From Hallerella sp963597395 (lineage in GTDB: Bacteria > Fibrobacterota > Fibrobacteria > Fibrobacterales > Fibrobacteraceae), in contig CAVBPX010000053.1 of assembly GCA_963597395.1 (NCBI GenBank), forward strand, positions 1-16,473: a DNA stretch of 16,473 nt, read 5' to 3'. Made by a program: the position numbers and the translations under genes. Position 1 is the stretch's first letter; each line of letters starts with the position of its first letter. Below are positions 13,366 through 16,473 of this stretch, in pieces. The notes beneath the pieces are model-generated. The model did not search any database and was not told the origin of the DNA. It was given only the letters and a program-made list of their open reading frames with translations.

Positions 13366-13933
13366 AGAGCCCCTTTACCGAACTTGAAAAGTTTCTGAAT
13401 TGGGTCAGGTCGTTTAGCGAATCCACAAAATATTCAACGTCAATTGAGTCCGGAGCCTTGACTTCGCTCTTTTCCATGTCGGTCGTAATCTGGATGTAGT
13501 TTGTCGGGTCGGTCACGGCAACGACGATCATCGTGTAGTCGTCCGAAGTCGCCGGAACATGGAACGTGTTCAAAAATTCGACGACGAGCCTTCCTTCTTT
13601 ATTTGCCGAAACTTTCAGGTTCTTCGCCTCGCGCGGCGGGTAAAAACGCTCACCGTCCCCGACATAGTTATAACGGCTGTATTCCGTGGCGGCTTCGACA
13701 ATCTGCTCCTTGTAAAGCCCGAGTTCATCGGGCTCAAAGGTGCCGTTCCCGTTCTTGTCGCCCGCGGCTATCATCGCCTGGCTGTAGATAAGGTCAAATG
13801 TCCACTTGTTTTGAACGCCGACAAAGCTTTTTTCGTCAAAAACCAGGTTGATGGTCGCATCGATAAAAACGTGCGGATGCGCAAACGCAAGTCCGGCGCA
13901 AAGGCAAACCAGGCTCAGAATTTTTCTTTTCAC
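13340..13933 (-). CDS. DUF1007-family periplasmic protein, partner of the NicO transporter
   Basis: A 197-residue protein with a signal peptide ending AFA (1-18), so the mature protein begins HPHVFID, the hallmark start of the DUF1007 family. Residues 59-70 (DKNGNGTFEPDE) fit an EF-hand loop with ligands at D59, N61, N63, T65, E67 and E70. The start codon is GTG at 13933. An in-frame TAG lies two codons upstream, and no Shine-Dalgarno precedes it. TATATT 6 bp upstream could be a -10 that gives an almost leaderless mRNA. The gene overlaps the NicO gene by 26 bp, and together they probably deliver Ni2+ or Co2+ between the periplasm and the pump. Confidence 0.87.
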   Translation of the reverse strand: MKRKILSLVCLCAGLAFAHPHVFIDATINLVFDEKSFVGVQNKWTFDLIYSQAMIAAGDKNGNGTFEPDELGLYKEQIVEAATEYSRYNYVGDGERFYPPREAKNLKVSANKEGRLVVEFLNTFHVPATSDDYTMIVVAVTDPTNYIQITTDMEKSEVKAPDSIDVEYFVDSLNDLTQFRNFSSSVKGLYVRFKTAE

Positions 13934-13949
13934 GGTCTAAATATATCTT

Positions 13950-13975
13950 AAAATCGAAATCCGACGGTCGATTTT
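13950..13975. terminator. Weak hairpin between the GntR-type regulator and the DUF1007 gene
   Basis: AAAATCGA and TCGATTTT make an 8-bp stem around a 10-nt loop (AATCCGACGG on the plus strand). On the minus strand it follows the regulator's stop by 4 bp and is trailed by only a few T residues. It could end the lichenase/regulator transcript weakly. Part of it also overlaps the expected promoter of the DUF1007 operon. Confidence 0.4.
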
Positions 13976-13979
13976 TTGC

Positions 13980-15326
13980 CTATTTTTCGATGACCTTCCC
14001 CGAAATTTCCCGAAAATGCCCGTTTTGCAAAGGATCGTCCGCACCAAAAATCACATGGCGAAACATTTGGGTAACGAGAATTTCCGTGTTGAAATCAAAG
14101 GAATCCAGTCGCAGCAGATAGCTTTCGCTTGTATTGTCGAACGTCACCATGTAGGGAATTTTCCCAATGGCGTTTTCTTCCTCGAGTTCGCGCAAAAGGC
14201 CCGCAATTTCGTCGTTCGCGGGAATCCACACGTCCTCGCTTCCGATGCCTTTGACGAGCTTTTTCAAAATCCGCTTTTCGAACGTTTTGGCCCGCAAATC
14301 GATGCTGTATTTGGGACCGTTCCGCATGGCAAGGCAACGAAAATCCCAGGGACTTGCAAACTTGGAATCGGTCCGGGCGTTTACGCGGATGCCGCTTTCC
14401 TCAATGCCCGAAAGACGGTCTCTTGACCAGGAACTTGCGTGATACGGCGAAATGTAGGCGGCCCTGTCAAATCCCTTTTCCTTCAAAAAGTTTCCGAGCG
14501 AAAGCCCCGGATTTTTTCCGAACGTGGAATTGAAAAAGGCCCAGCCCCGCTTTCGGAGAAACGCTCCGGGAAGAGCCTCCTTGGGATGCTCCCACCAAAC
14601 GGAAACGGGAATTTTGGAATCCTTGAAACGGGAAAGTACGCGGACCGGGATTTCCATCAAGAGCGTCGAAAGGAGAATTCCGATGGCTCGCGGATAGTCG
14701 GAAAGTTTCTTCCGGTTGCCGTTTCGATCGACAAATTTTTCGCCGCGCACGTCAAAGCCCAAAAGCCGCATCTTGAGCCGTTTCTTGGCGCTTGTCCGAT
14801 AGACGAATCGGATAAAGTCCATTTCCCGTTCGCTCGCCGGTGAAAATTCGCCCCAGGGCGACGCCCGCGTCACAAGCAAAACTTCGAATTCCGCCTCGGG
14901 AAGTCTTTCTTCCGGAAAAAAGAAGCGTCCCTTGCCCTTTCGCGTCAAAAGTCCTTCGTCAAGTTTTTCTTGCAGAAACCGTCGTATGTAAAAGCTCGAT
15001 ACGCGGTAGCGGGCCGCGAGTTCCTTTTGGGACGGGAGCGGTTCCTCAAACGAAAAATACCCGGAGCGGATGTCGGAAAGAAATTTTTCCGCGAGGGAAT
15101 CTTTTGGCGAGCCTTGCGGCAAGGCTTTTTGCGCGGGAGCGCTCCCCCAAAAGCAGCCCTTTCCCGGGACGGTATAGATGAGGCTTTTCTTTGAAAGTTC
15201 CTTCAGGGCGCCCTGGACGGTCGCCGATGCCGCGCCAAAGGCTTTCATCAGGGCCCGAACGGAAGGCAGCTTTTCGCCGTCCGCGTGACTTTCCGAAAGG
15301 AGCGCCCTGACGATTTGCCTTTTCAT
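13980..15326 (-). CDS. GntR-type regulator with two tandem winged helices and a LacI-like sensor domain
   Basis: A 448-residue protein. A first GntR winged helix spans about 1-60 (KLPSVRALMKAF, then SATVQGALKEL, then PGKGCFW). A second spans about 75-137 (PLPSQKELAARYRVS, then IRRFLQEKL, then RKGKGRFFF). The rest (about 145-448) looks like a periplasmic-binding-protein/LacI-type sensor domain: it opens with a beta-strand (FEVLLVTRA), and later has FDRAAYISPYHASSWSRDRLSG and VWIPANDEIAGLL, as in LacI-family ligand domains. Most GntR proteins have one winged helix, so the duplication is unusual. The ATG overlaps the lichenase stop (ATGA), so the enzyme and regulator are translationally coupled. 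The likely ligand is a beta-glucan oligosaccharide, inferred from context. Confidence 0.85.
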   Translation of the reverse strand: MKRQIVRALLSESHADGEKLPSVRALMKAFGAASATVQGALKELSKKSLIYTVPGKGCFWGSAPAQKALPQGSPKDSLAEKFLSDIRSGYFSFEEPLPSQKELAARYRVSSFYIRRFLQEKLDEGLLTRKGKGRFFFPEERLPEAEFEVLLVTRASPWGEFSPASEREMDFIRFVYRTSAKKRLKMRLLGFDVRGEKFVDRNGNRKKLSDYPRAIGILLSTLLMEIPVRVLSRFKDSKIPVSVWWEHPKEALPGAFLRKRGWAFFNSTFGKNPGLSLGNFLKEKGFDRAAYISPYHASSWSRDRLSGIEESGIRVNARTDSKFASPWDFRCLAMRNGPKYSIDLRAKTFEKRILKKLVKGIGSEDVWIPANDEIAGLLRELEEENAIGKIPYMVTFDNTSESYLLRLDSFDFNTEILVTQMFRHVIFGADDPLQNGHFREISGKVIEK

Positions 15327-16228
15327 TTTTTCGCGAGACCCTTGTAGCGGCCCATCAGGTCAAAGGTGCTCAGGTATTCCGGACGGGAAACGCCCGCGCG
15401 GATGCCGCCGTTATTTTTTCGGATGGCGTCTGTCGGAACCGTCCCCTGGAACCCTTCGCTCCCGGCCTTGGTGAGGCTCAAAACCAGATGCCCGTCCGCA
15501 ATGCTCACGTTGTCGGGACTCATCGTGACGCGGTTTCCGTCAAACGTCCAGTCGCCCGTTGCCCAACGAGAATCGTCAAATTCGTTAAAGTCGTCCGTCC
15601 AGGCGAGCGTAAAGTCCGAACCGTTTTCGCCCGCGCCCGGCGTGTAGCTGTAAACCTTCACCCAGTCAATGTATTGGTGAACGGGCAGAATGGATTCGTC
15701 AAAGGCTCCCACCCAGCCTTCGCTTTCGGAAGACCAGAGGTTAAAACGCAGTCCCTGTTCGCGGATGAGGGCCGCCACCTGTCCCTTGGTATCGTTCGAA
15801 TCGGTCATCGTCTTTCGAACCGTCACCCCGTCGATAATCCACGAAACATAGGTCGGCGTCCATTCCATGCCGTAGGTGTGGTAGCCTTCGTTTGCCGCGG
15901 GCGAAAGAGCGTGATGCTTTTCGCTCGTTTTTTTGCTGTCGGCCGTGCCGGTGATGATGTTGGACTGGAAACTCGTCGGAGCCTTGCCGAGAATTTCGAT
16001 ATCGACTTCGACCCACGGCTCGCTACCGCCCAGGTAGGAATCGTTGTGGTAGAGGAACATGGAACTCACAATGCCCGAACCTGCCGCCATATACATTCGG
16101 GCCTCGTACTTGCCATACATCTGGGTGTCGCGGGTGTAAAGCTCGGCGCCCGAGTAGTCCTTGCTTTGGGCCAGGGCGGAAGCGGAAAGAATGCCTGCTG
16201 TAAACATAAGAACCTTTGTGAGTTTCAT
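15323..16228 (-). CDS. Circularly permuted GH16 lichenase (1,3-1,4-beta-glucanase)
   Basis: A 301-residue secreted enzyme that hydrolyses mixed-linkage beta-glucan (lichenan, cereal glucan). The start at 16228 has GAGGA 7 bp upstream and gives a clean signal peptide (1-20, ending SALA); a longer in-frame form from 16276 lacks this. The order of segments matches the circularly permuted F. succinogenes enzyme: SGAELYT and YGKYEARM first, then the catalytic PWVEVDIEILG with E74 (nucleophile), D76 and E78 (acid/base), then RFNLWSSES, YIDWVKVY and GDWTFDGNRV. The Ser/Pro-rich repeats and basic tail of the classic enzyme are absent. The end instead reads EYLSTFDLMGRYKGLAKK, recalling the last strands of a C-terminal sorting domain. 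It is the first gene of a two-gene operon with the GntR-type regulator. Confidence 0.95.
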   Translation of the reverse strand: MKLTKVLMFTAGILSASALAQSKDYSGAELYTRDTQMYGKYEARMYMAAGSGIVSSMFLYHNDSYLGGSEPWVEVDIEILGKAPTSFQSNIITGTADSKKTSEKHHALSPAANEGYHTYGMEWTPTYVSWIIDGVTVRKTMTDSNDTKGQVAALIREQGLRFNLWSSESEGWVGAFDESILPVHQYIDWVKVYSYTPGAGENGSDFTLAWTDDFNEFDDSRWATGDWTFDGNRVTMSPDNVSIADGHLVLSLTKAGSEGFQGTVPTDAIRKNNGGIRAGVSRPEYLSTFDLMGRYKGLAKK

Positions 16229-16312
16229 AGAAATATCCTCGGTTGGGGTCTTTTGTAAAATAGGTTCCGCATCCAAAGGCGTCCCGCCCGATTTTCTGCA
16301 AATATATAAAAC

Positions 16313-16328
16313 CGTATCAATCGTATCA
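16313..16328. promoter_or_regulatory. Direct repeat CGTATCA upstream of the lichenase gene
   Basis: CGTATCA at 16313-16319 and again at 16322-16328, a 9-bp period. On the minus strand they read TGATACG twice, just upstream of an A/T-rich TATATATT (about 16302-16309) that could be the -10. They fall where a -35 or operator would lie for the lichenase/regulator operon. Binding by the tandem-winged-helix regulator is a guess. Confidence 0.4.
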
Positions 16329-16354
16329 GTTTATTTTTTGACGATTTGGGCCCA

Positions 16355-16421
16355 TGTCATTCTGGAGGCTCGAAAGAGCCGACCAGTCTGCCGACAGGCC
16401 CGCCTGCTGCGGGCAGGCAGA
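16355..16421. repeat. Intergenic palindromic repeat with two hairpins
   Basis: The unit opens GTCATTCTGG and ends CAGAATCC. Inside are GGCTC-GAAA-GAGCC (16367-16380, GNRA loop) and a larger hairpin in which TCTGCC (16387-16392) pairs with GGCAGA (16416-16421) around an inner stem CCCGC/GCGGG. The GTCATTCTGG...AGAATCC frame resembles dispersed intergenic repeats seen in many genomes. Only one copy lies in this window, so being a repeat family is inferred. Confidence 0.45.
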
Positions 16422-16455
16422 ATCCATCCCGTAGTTCAGAGCTTGGTCGAGAGAA

Positions 16456-16469
16456 CTTAGAGCTTAGAG
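16456..16469. repeat. Tandem 7-bp repeat CTTAGAG
   Basis: CTTAGAG occurs twice back to back at the right edge of the window, with similar sequence just before it (CAGAGCTTGG). It may be the start of a longer tandem array beyond the window. No gene is visible from 16229 to 16473 on either strand. Confidence 0.4.
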
Positions 16470-16473
16470 TTGC

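Noticed and set aside
13862..13879. ATCUN copper/nickel site at the mature N-terminus of the DUF1007 protein
   Set aside because: Mature His-Pro-His has His at position 3, but Pro at position 2 lacks the amide needed for classical ATCUN coordination.
15488..16258. 256-residue plus-strand frame opposite the lichenase
   Set aside because: The minus strand encodes the catalytic WVEVDIEILG motif and a signal peptide; the plus-strand frame has neither domain nor start signals.
16355..16473. CRISPR array or tRNA gene at the right edge
   Set aside because: There is a single hairpin unit with no regularly spaced repeats, and no cloverleaf with T-loop or anticodon features.

Overview
The window looks like chromosomal DNA of Fibrobacter or a close relative (Fibrobacterota). 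Two independent signs support this. One is a circularly permuted GH16 lichenase like the classic Fibrobacter succinogenes enzyme. The other is a secreted protein with a FISUMP-type domain (Fibrobacter succinogenes major paralogous domain). Signal peptides, a lipobox and an outer-membrane beta-barrel ending in Phe show a diderm cell, and Feo transport plus flavodoxin fit an anaerobe.

Region 1 (1-5470, plus strand) is a ferrous-iron uptake locus. A short DtxR/MntR-type regulator is followed by a strong promoter covered by four 14-bp palindromes (TTAG-N6-CTAA). An operon follows: an acidic outer-membrane barrel, two FeoA proteins, an unusually long FeoB with acidic insertions, and a 55-residue Cys-rich FeoB-associated membrane protein. 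It ends in two hairpins, the second a good intrinsic terminator.

Region 2 (about 5500-8530, plus strand) is clearly more A/T-rich than its flanks. It holds a compact four-gene operon: a lipoprotein, a small polytopic membrane protein, a FISUMP-like secreted protein with a charged insertion, and a Cys-rich secreted protein that shares a domain with the FISUMP protein. Its function is unknown.

Region 3 (8553-11559, minus strand) encodes a P1B-type ATPase with a non-CPx metal site (SCA), preceded by a 72-residue protein with a glycine-rich hydrophobic helix. The pair resembles the FezA/FezB core of ferrosome (iron organelle) loci. A flavodoxin with its own promoter lies upstream. The same palindromes flank the flavodoxin promoter, and a degenerate copy lies upstream of the small-protein/ATPase pair. 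The window therefore reads as one iron regulon: uptake across both membranes, a possible storage or efflux ATPase, and an iron-sparing electron carrier.

Region 4 (11586-13933, minus strand) is a tightly packed metal operon: a DUF1007 periplasmic protein, a NicO/RcnA-type Ni/Co transporter and a ZIP-family transporter.

Region 5 (13980-16473, minus strand) is a lichenase gene overlapping, by ATGA, a regulator with two tandem GntR-type winged helices and a LacI-like sensor domain. It looks like a self-contained beta-glucan utilisation and sensing operon. The right end carries an intergenic palindromic repeat.
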